Shown piece by piece: positions 1 to 10,791 of a DNA stretch of 64,000 nucleotides. Source of the stretch: Streptomyces luteogriseus (lineage in GTDB: Bacteria > Actinomycetota > Actinomycetes > Streptomycetales > Streptomycetaceae); NCBI RefSeq assembly GCF_014205055.1, contig NZ_JACHMS010000001.1, positions 1,674,001-1,738,000 on the forward strand, written 5' to 3'. Under the pieces are notes generated by a model. That model was not told where the DNA came from. It ran no database searches and saw only the letters and a list, made by a program, of their open reading frames with translations. Numbering within the stretch: the stretch's first letter is position 1; each line of letters starts with the position of its first letter. Position numbers and translations under genes: made by a program.

Positions 1-31
1 GGGGATCGCACAGACCGGCATCAAGGGCTGA
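1..31 (+). CDS. C-terminal end of a carbohydrate ABC transporter permease (5' end outside window)
   Basis: The first bases read in frame as a short tail ending GIAQTGIKG followed by TGA at 29-31. This tail resembles the usual C-terminus of MalG-type sugar ABC permeases (an aromatic-rich end followed by G-x-x-x-G-x-K-G). The stop is only 12 nt before the beta-galactosidase start, so the two are probably in one operon that imports and cleaves a galactoside. Only nine residues are visible, so the family is an inference from the tail and the context. Confidence 0.5.
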   Translation, partial: GIAQTGIKG

Positions 32-2917
<2,886 letters not shown>

Positions 2918-2922
2918 GAAGA

Positions 2923-2950
2923 CGATTAATCGATTGACCGATTGATCGAC
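2923..2950. repeat. AT-rich 8-bp tandem repeat containing AATCGATT
   Basis: Between the beta-galactosidase stop and the hairpin, the sequence runs in four 8-nt units: cgattaat, cgattgac, cgattgat, then a diverged cgacattc. AATCGATT (2928-2935) is a perfect palindrome with a central CG, the form typical of LacI-family operators. The same 8-mer occurs at 20349-20356 upstream of the PL4 lyase. Its role is unknown. Confidence 0.45.
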
Positions 2951-2972
2951 ATTCCGAGAGTGTCGGGATGTC
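2948..2972 (+). terminator. Probable terminator of the beta-galactosidase operon
   Basis: Arms 2948-2957 (gacattccga) and 2963-2972 (tcgggatgtc) form a 10-bp stem with a 5-nt loop. The single non-Watson-Crick pair is a U-G wobble in the + strand RNA. It lies 30 nt after the beta-galactosidase stop and before the ABC exporter genes. No U-tract follows, which is common in Streptomyces. Confidence 0.55.
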
Positions 2973-3042
2973 ATCCGTGGCCGGTCGGCCCTCGTGCCGA
3001 CCGGCCGCTGCTGTGTTCGCCGCAAGGGAGTTGGTGGGTCCG

Positions 3043-4038
3043 TTGAGTGTCGCCATCGAGGTCCGCGGGTTGTCCCGCACCTTCCACACCACCGTCCGCC
3101 GCCCCGGCTTCGCGGGCGCCGTCCGTTCCCTGGTCAACCCCGAGCGGGTGGCCAAGCACGCCGTCTCGGACATCACCTTCGACGTGGCCGAGGGTGAACT
3201 CCTCGCCCTGCTCGGCCCGAACGGCGCCGGCAAGTCCACCACCATCAAGATCCTCACCGGCATCCTCACCCCCACGTCGGGCGAGGCCCGGGTGGCGGGC
3301 GTGGTGCCGTACCGGGAGCGGGAGCGCAACGCCCGGAACGTGGGCGCGGTGTTCGGGCAGCGCACCCAGTTGTGGTGGGACCTGCCGGTGCGCGAGTCGT
3401 TCGCGATCCTGCGGGACATCTACGAGGTTCCCAGGGCCGAACACGCCGCCCGGCTGGCGGAGTTCGACGACATCCTGGAGCTGTCGTCGTTCTGGGACAC
3501 CCGGGTCCGCCACCTCTCGCTCGGTCAGCGGGTGCGCAGCGATCTCGCGGCCGCCCTGCTGCACGACCCGCCGGTGGTGTTCCTGGACGAGCCGACCATC
3601 GGCATGGACGTGGTGGTGAAGGAGCAGGTGCGGGAGTTCCTGCGGCACCAGGTGGAGCAGCGCGGCCGTACGGTGCTGCTGACCACGCACGACATGACGG
3701 AGGTCGAGCGGCTCGCCGAGCGGGTGGTGCTGGTCAACCACGGCCGGCTGATGCTGGACGGCTCGCTCGACGAGATCCGCCGGAAGTTCGGCTCGACCTG
3801 GCAGGTGCGGGCCACGCTGGCCGATCCGCACACCGAGGTCGTCCCGCCGCCGGGCACCACGCTGCTGCGGCACACCGGCGGGCAGATCGTCCTCGGCCCC
3901 GACGGACCGGACGCGCCCACCGTCCAACAGGCGCTGAAGGCGGTGATCGAGCGGTTCGAGGTGACGGACATCGCCCTGGACGAGGCGGACCTCGAGGACG
4001 TGATGCGGGCCGCGTACGCGCATGCCGGGGAGGTCTGA
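3043..4038 (+). CDS. ABC-2 type exporter, ATP-binding subunit
   Basis: ATPase of an ABC exporter. The sequence shows Walker A GPNGAGKST, the Q-loop region FGQRTQLWWDLP, signature LSLGQRVR, Walker B VVFLDEPTIGMD and the switch His in LTTHDM. This matches the DrrA/NatA-like group, which here works with two pfam06182-type permeases. A TTG start at 3043 is preferred (protein begins MSVAIEVRGL), with AAGGGAG at 3024-3030. A GTG at 3034 is possible. An in-frame ATG further up at 2968 lies inside the terminator hairpin and is unlikely. The stop is followed 1 nt later by the first permease. The substrate is unknown. Confidence 0.9.
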   Translation: MSVAIEVRGLSRTFHTTVRRPGFAGAVRSLVNPERVAKHAVSDITFDVAEGELLALLGPNGAGKSTTIKILTGILTPTSGEARVAGVVPYRERERNARNVGAVFGQRTQLWWDLPVRESFAILRDIYEVPRAEHAARLAEFDDILELSSFWDTRVRHLSLGQRVRSDLAAALLHDPPVVFLDEPTIGMDVVVKEQVREFLRHQVEQRGRTVLLTTHDMTEVERLAERVVLVNHGRLMLDGSLDEIRRKFGSTWQVRATLADPHTEVVPPPGTTLLRHTGGQIVLGPDGPDAPTVQQALKAVIERFEVTDIALDEADLEDVMRAAYAHAGEV

Positions 4039-4039
4039 C

Positions 4040-4843
4040 GTGGCCGTGCTCCACGCCTGGCGCGCCGCCCGGGTCACCCCGCTCGGCGAACTGAACGCAC
4101 CGCCCCGGATGACCGCCGTCGCCCTGCGGCTGGCCGTGCAGGTGGTGCTGGTCTGGTCGCTGTGGAGGGGGCTGTACGCGCAGACCGGCACGACCGCGGG
4201 GCTGAGCCGCGACCAGGCGGTCACGTACGCCGTGCTGGCCGTACTTGCCTCCCGGCTGCGGGAGCTGGACCAGTACGCGGGCCGGGACACCGTCCTGCAG
4301 CACATGCACTTCGGCACCATCGTGTACTGGTACCTGCGGCCGCTTCCGCCGCAGCGCTACTACGCCCTGCGGGCCGCCGGAGAGCAGCTGTACGGGCTGG
4401 CCTGGGCGTTGACGGGGTACCTGATCTGCCTGGCCGCCGGTGTCGTCGAGCCGCCCGGATCGCCCGCGGTGGCCGGGGTGTTCGCGCTCAGCATGCTGCT
4501 CGGCCAGTGGGTCCTGTACTACGTCATGCTCATGCTCGACCAGTTGTGCTTCTGGACGGTCCGCAACACCGCGGCGATGCTCATCCTGCTGTTCGCGCAG
4601 AACCTGCTGTCCGGGGTGTACGCGCCGCTGTGGTTCTTCCCGGACTGGTTCGTGACGATGAGCGCGTTCCTCCCCTTCCAGGCCACGCTGAGCGTGCCGT
4701 TGTCGCTGTACGTGGGCCGGATTCCGCTGTCCGACGCGGCGTTCCAGCTCTCCGTGCAGGCCGTATGGGTCGTGGCGCTGGCGTTGTTCACCCGGTTGCT
4801 GTGGCGGCGGGCCGCCCGGCGCGTGATCTCGCAGGGAGGCTGA
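4040..4843 (+). CDS. ABC-2 family exporter permease, first subunit
   Basis: A 267-residue integral membrane protein with about six predicted hydrophobic segments and no ATPase motifs, resembling the ABC-2 permease family PF06182. The GTG start at 4040 is chosen because GGGGAGG at 4027-4033 sits 6 nt upstream and the preceding TGA ends at 4038. It is the middle gene of a tight ATPase-permease-permease unit; the second permease begins 1 nt after its stop. The pair probably forms a heterodimeric export channel. What it exports cannot be deduced. Confidence 0.85.
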   Translation: MAVLHAWRAARVTPLGELNAPPRMTAVALRLAVQVVLVWSLWRGLYAQTGTTAGLSRDQAVTYAVLAVLASRLRELDQYAGRDTVLQHMHFGTIVYWYLRPLPPQRYYALRAAGEQLYGLAWALTGYLICLAAGVVEPPGSPAVAGVFALSMLLGQWVLYYVMLMLDQLCFWTVRNTAAMLILLFAQNLLSGVYAPLWFFPDWFVTMSAFLPFQATLSVPLSLYVGRIPLSDAAFQLSVQAVWVVALALFTRLLWRRAARRVISQGG

Positions 4844-4844
4844 G

Positions 4845-5651
4845 ATGTCGTTGAAGGCTCTGCGGATCGTGTGGCGCGTGACCGCGCTCAACTTCCGCGC
4901 GCAGCTGGAGTACCGCACCGAGTTCCTGCTGATGATCGCGATCGGCGCGATCTGGCAGGTGTCGGTGATCGTGTTCGCCACGGTGCTGCTGTCGCGGTTC
5001 GCCGGCATGGGCGGCTGGGACAGCTCCGACGTGCTGCTGATCCCGGCGACGCGGATGCTGGCGCACGGGCTGTTCGTGCTGTTCCTGGGACGCATGCACT
5101 GGGCCGGCCGGCAGATCCAGGAAGGCCGCGTCGACATCTACCTGATGCGCCCCATGCCCGTGCACCGCCAGATCCAGCTGGCGTTCTTCCCGACCAACGC
5201 CATCGGGGACCTGACCGTGGCGGCCGGCCTGATGGTGGGCGCGCTCGCCCGCAGCGACCTGGACTGGACGACGGGCCGGATCACCTACCTGGTCGCGGCC
5301 GTCCTCGGCGGCATGCTGCTGGAGGCCGCCCTGTTCACGGTCGTGGCCAGTGCGTCCCTGCGCTTCCCGGCCGCCGACATGTGGGGCCGCTGGCTGGAGG
5401 AACTCCTCGGCACCTTCGGCAGCTACCCCCTGAACGTGCTGCCCAAGGCGGTGGGCGGATTCCTGACCTACGGCCTGCCGCTCGCGTTCGTCGCCTACTT
5501 CCCGGCAGCGGTCCTGACGGGCCACGGCCACTCGACGGGAGTCCCGTACTGGCTCGCGGCGGCCTCACCGCTGCTCGGGCTGCTGGCGTACCTGGCGGCG
5601 CGGATGCTGTGGAACTGGAGCCTGCGCCACTACAGCGGGATCAACGGATGA
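4845..5651 (+). CDS. ABC-2 family exporter permease, second subunit
   Basis: A 268-residue membrane protein with about six hydrophobic segments, of the same PF06182-like family as the preceding gene. The conserved N-terminal region is seen as LNFRAQLEYRTEFLLM, and HWAGRQIQEGRVDIYLMRPM resembles the intracellular coupling segment. An AGGGAGGC Shine-Dalgarno overlaps the end of the previous gene. Its own stop overlaps the ATG of the following unknown gene (ATGA), so all four genes from 3043 to 6211 should be co-transcribed. Confidence 0.85.
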   Translation: MSLKALRIVWRVTALNFRAQLEYRTEFLLMIAIGAIWQVSVIVFATVLLSRFAGMGGWDSSDVLLIPATRMLAHGLFVLFLGRMHWAGRQIQEGRVDIYLMRPMPVHRQIQLAFFPTNAIGDLTVAAGLMVGALARSDLDWTTGRITYLVAAVLGGMLLEAALFTVVASASLRFPAADMWGRWLEELLGTFGSYPLNVLPKAVGGFLTYGLPLAFVAYFPAAVLTGHGHSTGVPYWLAAASPLLGLLAYLAARMLWNWSLRHYSGING

Positions 5652-6211
5652 GCGCGCAGGAGTACGCCGCCGAGGCCGTCGTGTGGAGCCGGCTGGCCGG
5701 GCTGCTCTCGGCGCCCGGGGACCGCGAGGAGGTACAGGACTGCTGGGACATCGGGGAGCAGGAGGCCGGTCTGGAGCTGCTGGTCGACCGGCTGCTCGGA
5801 CGGGGCACGCGCATCGAGGAGCCGGCCCGCGCCGAACTCGCGGTGATGGCCGAGCAGTGGGGCGAGTGGGACTGGCTCGGCACACGGATCACGTCCCTGC
5901 CCCATGTCGGTGAGGAGGCCGGTCGGCTGCGTGTGCTCCAGGACGGGGCGGAGGAGACGCGGCCCGCCGGGTTCGTCCTGCCGGAGCACCCGCTCGCCGC
6001 GTCGGTGCTCGTTCCGTGGATCGTGTGCGCGCCCTGCGAGCGGGTGCTGGCCCGGGCCCACCGGCGAGAGGAGTGGGGCGCCCTGTCGTTCCTGGCGGAG
6101 GGATACGTCGTGTTCGGGCCCGGCTTCGCTCCGGTGGTCTTCCCCCGGGAGGAGCCCGGGGCGGCCTGGGACGCGCTGGCAGCGCTGCGGGACGGCTGCG
6201 ACCGCGGGTGA
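5648..6211 (+). CDS. Hypothetical protein, last gene of the ABC exporter operon
   Basis: A 187-residue soluble, acidic protein with no family I recognise. The ATG at 5648 overlaps the permease stop as ATGA, which fixes the start and points to translational coupling. The N-terminal half is helical with many Glu residues. The C-terminal half contains a CAPCER segment (a CxxC pair) followed by a hydrophobic beta-like stretch. No signal peptide or membrane segment is present. Coupling to the exporter suggests an accessory or cargo-related role, but that is inference only. Confidence 0.6.
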   Translation: MSAQEYAAEAVVWSRLAGLLSAPGDREEVQDCWDIGEQEAGLELLVDRLLGRGTRIEEPARAELAVMAEQWGEWDWLGTRITSLPHVGEEAGRLRVLQDGAEETRPAGFVLPEHPLAASVLVPWIVCAPCERVLARAHRREEWGALSFLAEGYVVFGPGFAPVVFPREEPGAAWDALAALRDGCDRG

Positions 6212-6223
6212 GCCGCGGCCGGG

Positions 6224-7540
6224 TCAGGGTCTGCCGGCCCCGCGGATCGGTGTGAGCAGGGCCGTCACCGCGAGCAGGACGCACATCGCTCCGGCCGCCA
6301 GGGCGACCGGGGCCGTGCCCTGTTCCTCGGCGGCCCAGGTGAGGACGGCGGCGCCGACGGGGGCCGCCGCGTAGTGAAGGGTCCAGAAGGCGGAGGTGAC
6401 CCGGCCCAGGAGGTGTTCCGGGGTCACTTCCTGGCGGAGCGACATCGAGCAGGTGCCTCCCATGGCGGCACAGGCGAGGAAGACGGCGCTCAGGGCCGCG
6501 ACGACCGGCACGTCACGCGCCCAGCCGAGACCGGCGAACGCCAGGCCGCAGCCCGCGACCGAGCAGGTCCACGTCGGCCCGAAGCCGAGGCGGCGGCGGA
6601 TCCCGGCCACGAGCAGGGCGCCGGCGATGGTGCCGAGTGCACCGGCCGCCATGACGGTGCCGACGGTGCCGTCGTCATGCCCGAGGTCGTACTTGAGGTG
6701 GTAGATGACCAGGTCGTTGAGGCCGAGGGTGAGGAAGCTGAAGACGAACAGCAGGACGGTGAGCGAGCGCAGCACGGGGTGGCCGTAGAGGAAGGCGATT
6801 CCGGTGCGGAGGTCGTGCCACAGTCCGGTGCGGCCGCCCGGCTGTTCGTCCGGGGTGCGGGCGCGGAACCGTACGAAGAACAGGCACATCGCCGACACCC
6901 CGAAACTGGCCGCGTCCACGCCGACGGCCGCGGCCGGCCCGGACCAGGCGGCGACCAGCCCCGCGCACAGCGGCCCGAGGACACCCGCCGCGGCGGCCGT
7001 CGCGTTCAACCGTCCATTGGCCTCCGTGAGTTGCCCGGTACCGACCAGGGTGCGCACGACCGTGACATAGCCGACCGCGAACAGCATGCCGACGGCCTCG
7101 CACAGCGGCAGCACCGCGTACAGCAGCCAGATCCGCGGCCCGAACAGCCACACCAGCGGGATCACCCCGTACAGCCCCATGCGCACCAGATCGCAGGCGA
7201 TGAGCAGCCGGCGGCGGTCCACCCGGTCCACGACCGCCCCGGCGAACACCGCCGCCACGACGGAGGCCGCACCGCCCACCGCGGTCAGCAGCCCCATCCG
7301 GGCGACCGAGCCGGTGGCCTCGAGCACCAGCAGGGGCAGAGCGATCAGCGCGAAGGAGTCACCGAGAACGGAGAGGGTCTGGGCCGCCCAGAAGATCCCG
7401 AAGTCGCGCTGCCGCCACAGCGGGCGGGCGCCGCGTAAGCCACCGCCGGCCTCGACGGCCGCGTCCGAGGGCCCGCCGCCGGGCTCGCTGCCGGGCTCGC
7501 CGCCCGGTTCGTCCGCGCGCCGTGCTGCCCCGTGCGTCAT
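6224..7540 (-). CDS. Major facilitator superfamily exporter
   Basis: A 438-residue MFS protein with 12 probable transmembrane helices, closest in style to the MFS_3/enterobactin-exporter-like group. It has the AQTLSVLGDSF first-helix pattern and an RVDRRRLL loop (motif A-like) between helices 2 and 3. The ATG at 7540 is preceded by GGAGG with good spacing. The N-terminal tail of about 35 residues is Gly/Glu/Pro-rich with short GGEPGSEPGG repeats. It lies convergent (12 bp) to the operon on the + strand. The role is probably efflux of a small molecule; the substrate is not evident. Confidence 0.85.
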   Translation of the reverse strand: MTHGAARRADEPGGEPGSEPGGGPSDAAVEAGGGLRGARPLWRQRDFGIFWAAQTLSVLGDSFALIALPLLVLEATGSVARMGLLTAVGGAASVVAAVFAGAVVDRVDRRRLLIACDLVRMGLYGVIPLVWLFGPRIWLLYAVLPLCEAVGMLFAVGYVTVVRTLVGTGQLTEANGRLNATAAAAGVLGPLCAGLVAAWSGPAAAVGVDAASFGVSAMCLFFVRFRARTPDEQPGGRTGLWHDLRTGIAFLYGHPVLRSLTVLLFVFSFLTLGLNDLVIYHLKYDLGHDDGTVGTVMAAGALGTIAGALLVAGIRRRLGFGPTWTCSVAGCGLAFAGLGWARDVPVVAALSAVFLACAAMGGTCSMSLRQEVTPEHLLGRVTSAFWTLHYAAAPVGAAVLTWAAEEQGTAPVALAAGAMCVLLAVTALLTPIRGAGRP

Positions 7541-7796
7541 GCAACCTCCCCCGTCGCCGATGCACGGCAACCCTACGGCCGGGGGCGAAAAGCGGTACCG
7601 GCCAAAGGCGCGGGCGAGGTGGCGTCCGCCCCGTGAGCTGATCTCTCCCGCGGCGTCCCGGACACCGCAGCCCTGCGCGACGAACCCGCACCGCGGACGT
7701 TCCCACGCTCCGGCGGTCCCGGCTGCCGTTCCCGCGGGTTCGGAGCGTCGTCGCGTCTTCCGAACGTCATCGCATCTTCCGCAGGGAGAGATCACC

Positions 7797-8382
7797 GTGC
7801 ACCTCACCTCGGGCAGCTCTCCTGAAGACACACTGGCGGCCTTCACGGCACGGGCGGCCGGGGATCCCGCGGTCGCCGGGCTGGTCCTCGGCGGCTCGCA
7901 GGTCCACGAGGACATGCCGACCGGCCACTCCGACTACGACCTGCACGTGATCCTCCGGGACGGGCAGGCCTCCGAACTCGCCGGGCTGGACCGGTTCCGC
8001 TCCGCCCACCTCGACCTCGTGGTCATCGAGCTGGCGGAGTTCCGCACGCGCGGCATGCCCGGCCGGCCCGGATCCAGTGAAGAGCGCGCGCTGGGTGGCC
8101 GGGTCGCCGTCGCCCAGGATGCGTCGCAGGACCGGCAGGAGACGGTCCGCGCTCTCGCGGGGTCGCCCAGCGGCCGCCGTTCCAGTTCCCAGCGCAGGTA
8201 CTTGTTGTACGGCCGGACGCGGCGGTGCAGGACGAACAGCACCTCCAGGGCGTGCGGGACGGTCTCGGCGGCGGCCAGGTGGCCCGGGCCGGGACGGTCG
8301 TCGAGAGGACGGCGCGCGACGCCGGACACGGCGAGTCCTCGACTCCTGGGGCACGGATCTGGACCTGCTCCGTCACTCCTGA
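7797..8382 (+). pseudogene. Scrambled nucleotidyltransferase pseudogene with an internal inversion
   Basis: The + strand from GTG 7797 encodes a nucleotidyltransferase N-terminus, with LVLGGSQVHEDMPTGHSDYD (a G-S/T plus D-x-D pattern) running to about 8065. The middle and C-terminal parts continue on the minus strand: an AAAETVPHALEVLFVLHRRV type block at 8284-8165, then in another frame LLPVLRRILGDGDPATQRAL at 8153-8079. The last residues (ARDAGHGE, then VLDSWGTDLDLLRHS to the TGA at 8382) are again on the + strand, with one G missing between the two frames. The inverted block is bracketed by 9-bp inverted repeats CCGGCCCGG (8064-8072) and CCGGGCCGG (8284-8292). A central portion of the domain is also missing. 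The gene cannot make an intact protein in either orientation. Confidence 0.75.
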
Positions 8383-8499
8383 CGCCAGGACGTCTCCCAC
8401 TGTTCGCGCTGTTCCCCTTGCGCACCAAGGGCGTTGCCCTCGAACCTGAGCACCGTTCAACTTCTTTCCCCCTCGCCTCTCCGACCGGAGACACCCCCC

Positions 8500-9819
8500 A
8501 TGAAGAGACTGATCGGCACCGTCGTGGCCGCCGCCCTGGCCGTCACGGGCCTGGCCACCACCAGCGCGACACCCGCCGCCGCGGCGGACTCCGGCTCCTT
8601 CACCGTCCTCACCTACAACGTCGCGGGCCTCCCCGAGGGCCTGAGTTCGGGCAACCCGGCGAAGAACACTCCGCTGATCTCGCCGCGCCTCGGGGCGTAC
8701 GACATCGTCAACGTGCAGGAGGACTTCAACTACCACGCCGCCCTGTACGCGGGCGACGACCACCCTCACCGCACCGCGACCAGCGGCGGCGTCCCGTTCG
8801 GAGACGGCCTCAACACCCTCTCGGACCATCCCTTCGAGGACTTCCAGCGCGTGAAGTGGAACAAGTGCACCGGCACCAACTGCCTCACGCCGAAGGGCTT
8901 CTCCCTGGCGCGGGTCCGGCTCGCCGAGGGTGCCTTCCTTGACCTCTACAACGTGCACACCAACGCGGACGACACCGACGACGCGCTCGCCGCCCGCCGC
9001 GCCAACGTCGAGCAGCTCTCCGACTTCATCCAGGCGAACTCGTCCGGCAACGCGGTGATCGTCATGGGCGACACCAACACGCGGTACACGCGCTCCGGCG
9101 ACAACATCCGCACGCTCGTGAGCGAGAACGGCCTGACCGACGCATGGGTCCAGCGCGTGAAGGGCGGGACGCCCCCGGCCCAGGGCGGTGCCGCGCTCGT
9201 CTGCCCCACCACGGCACCGCCGGACGACTGCGAGGTCGTGGACAAGGTCCTCTACCGCGGCAGCAGACTGCTGAGCCTGAACGCGACCCGTTACGGCAAC
9301 GCGTGGGCGTCCTTCCTGGACCCCGCGGGCGGCAACCTCTCCGACCACTTCCCGCACGCGGTCGACTTCTCCTACACGCTCGACCCGTCGCTGCGCGCGA
9401 GCGACTTCTTCGGCGGCCCGCACGGCACGGCCTTCAACGACGCGGACGACCTGCCGTCCACCCCGTCTCCGCGCACGCTCACCCTGCGCGGCGGCGCCCG
9501 CCTGGACGCCGTGTCCCTCACCCACGACGGCGGCACGACCCTCACCCACGGCGGCACGGGCGGCACCGCGGCCTCCCTGACCCTGGCCGCGGGTGAGCAC
9601 CTGACCTCGGTCAAGCTGACCCAGGGCCAGAAGGACGGCCGTACCCGCCTGTTCTCGGCGGCGTTCACGACGGACCGCGACCGCACCCTGTCCGCCGGCA
9701 CGGTCACGTCCGACGCGAAGACCTTCACGGCCCCGGCCGGCCGGCAGATCGTGGGCTTCACGGGCCGCGCGGGTGACGAGCTGGACAAGCTGGGGGTGGT
9801 GTACGCGCCGATCCGCTGA
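8500..9819 (+). CDS. Secreted sphingomyelinase-like phosphodiesterase with C-terminal jacalin-like domain
   Basis: A 439-residue exported enzyme of the endonuclease/exonuclease/phosphatase superfamily, similar to bacterial sphingomyelinase C. A Sec signal peptide (about 1-28, ending in an Ala-rich site) is followed by the catalytic domain. TYNVAGLP opens it, metal ligand Glu74 is in NVQEDF, HTNADD follows, then GDTN (Asp191, Asn193) and catalytic His283 in LSDHFPH. Residues from about 300 onward form a jacalin-type beta-prism (FFGGPHGTAFND near its start), probably a glycan-binding module. It should cleave a phosphodiester, most likely sphingomyelin or another phospholipid head group, outside the cell. 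The start is the ATG directly before the signal peptide. Confidence 0.85.
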   Translation: MKRLIGTVVAAALAVTGLATTSATPAAAADSGSFTVLTYNVAGLPEGLSSGNPAKNTPLISPRLGAYDIVNVQEDFNYHAALYAGDDHPHRTATSGGVPFGDGLNTLSDHPFEDFQRVKWNKCTGTNCLTPKGFSLARVRLAEGAFLDLYNVHTNADDTDDALAARRANVEQLSDFIQANSSGNAVIVMGDTNTRYTRSGDNIRTLVSENGLTDAWVQRVKGGTPPAQGGAALVCPTTAPPDDCEVVDKVLYRGSRLLSLNATRYGNAWASFLDPAGGNLSDHFPHAVDFSYTLDPSLRASDFFGGPHGTAFNDADDLPSTPSPRTLTLRGGARLDAVSLTHDGGTTLTHGGTGGTAASLTLAAGEHLTSVKLTQGQKDGRTRLFSAAFTTDRDRTLSAGTVTSDAKTFTAPAGRQIVGFTGRAGDELDKLGVVYAPIR

Positions 9820-9930
9820 GCGGGGCGGACCGACAGCAACCGGCCTCGCCCGCCCCTGTCCCGTACTACGCTCGATCCCTCTGAACTGCGCTGACGCAAA
9901 TGCGCCGATGGACACCGGGGGGATCGGGCG

Positions 9931-10791
9931 ATGGCACGTGTCGTGGTGGTGCACGGGATCGGGCACGAGTGGTCTGGATCGGCGCTGATGGGTCGGGACG
10001 TTGTCCCGGCCCTGCGCGACGGCGTACGGCACGGATCCGGGCTGCGGCTCGACGAGGACATCGCCTGCGCGTTCTACGGCAACGTCTTCTTCGAGGAGGG
10101 CACCCGCAACCTTGGTGTGCCGCCCTGGGACGAGCACGACGTCGAGGACGGTTTCGAGGCGGAGTTGCTCACCGCCTGGTGGGAGGCTGCCGCAGGCGCG
10201 GACCCGGCGGTGACGGCCCCGGACGAGCCGGGCACCCGCGCGATCCCCGGCACGGGACGGCTGCTGTCCCAGCGGGTCCGCTCCGCGCTGGACGCGCTGT
10301 CGGGGTCCCGGTTCTTCGGCACGTACTCGGACCGCATGATGGTGTTCGCCCTGAAGCAGGTGCGACGGTACATGAACGAGCCTGTCGTCTGGCAGGAAGC
10401 CCGGGCGCGGGTGGCGGAGGAGATCGGCCCCGACACACGCGTGGTCGTCGCGCACTCGCTGGGCTCGGTCGTGGCGTACGAGGCCCTGTGCGAGCACCCC
10501 GAGTGGCCGGTCACCGACTTCGTGACGGTCGGCTCGCCGCTCGGCCTGTCCCTGATCTTCAACCGGCTGAGCCCCCTGCCCGAGAACGGCACGGGGGCGT
10601 GGCCCGGCGGCATCCGACGTTGGACGAACCTCACCGACCCGGGCGACATGGTGGCGGTCGTCCACGAACTCGCGCCCCGCTTCGGCGCGGTGACCGACGA
10701 ACTGCTCGACAACGGCCTGAAGCCCCACAGTCTGCTGCGCTACCTGACGGCCCAGAAGACGGGCCGGGTGATCGCGGAGGGGTTGGGGTGA
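9931..10791 (+). CDS. Alpha/beta-hydrolase partner of the caspase-STAND protein
   Basis: A 286-residue soluble alpha/beta-hydrolase fold protein. It opens with the strand and oxyanion-type VVVVHGIGHEWSG. The nucleophile elbow is VVVAHSLGSVVAYE with Ser176, where Ala replaces the usual first Gly. A probable acid is Asp in TDPGDMVAVVHE, and the late His is near PHSLLRYL. There is no signal peptide. Its TGA overlaps the GTG of the next gene (GTGA), so the two are translationally coupled. It could be a lipase/esterase-type effector or a processing partner of the caspase module; which is unknown. An ATG at 9931 after a G-rich stretch is taken as start. Confidence 0.8.
   Translation: MARVVVVHGIGHEWSGSALMGRDVVPALRDGVRHGSGLRLDEDIACAFYGNVFFEEGTRNLGVPPWDEHDVEDGFEAELLTAWWEAAAGADPAVTAPDEPGTRAIPGTGRLLSQRVRSALDALSGSRFFGTYSDRMMVFALKQVRRYMNEPVVWQEARARVAEEIGPDTRVVVAHSLGSVVAYEALCEHPEWPVTDFVTVGSPLGLSLIFNRLSPLPENGTGAWPGGIRRWTNLTDPGDMVAVVHELAPRFGAVTDELLDNGLKPHSLLRYLTAQKTGRVIAEGLG

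Noticed and set aside
2968..3042. Upstream ATG extension of the ABC ATPase
   Set aside because: The extra 25 residues lie over a terminator-like hairpin and have no resemblance to ABC ATPase N-termini; the start at 3043 has a ribosome site and the family N-terminus.
8064..8292. The inversion as an active phase-variation switch
   Set aside because: Flipping the segment does not restore an open frame because of extra frameshifts and a missing central piece, and no invertase gene is adjacent. It is treated as a fossil.
8023..10728. Long minus-strand open frame opposite the sphingomyelinase and hydrolase genes
   Set aside because: Antisense shadow; only its last part overlaps true minus-strand coding sequence (the inverted piece of the nucleotidyltransferase pseudogene). 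No start context and no domain elsewhere.
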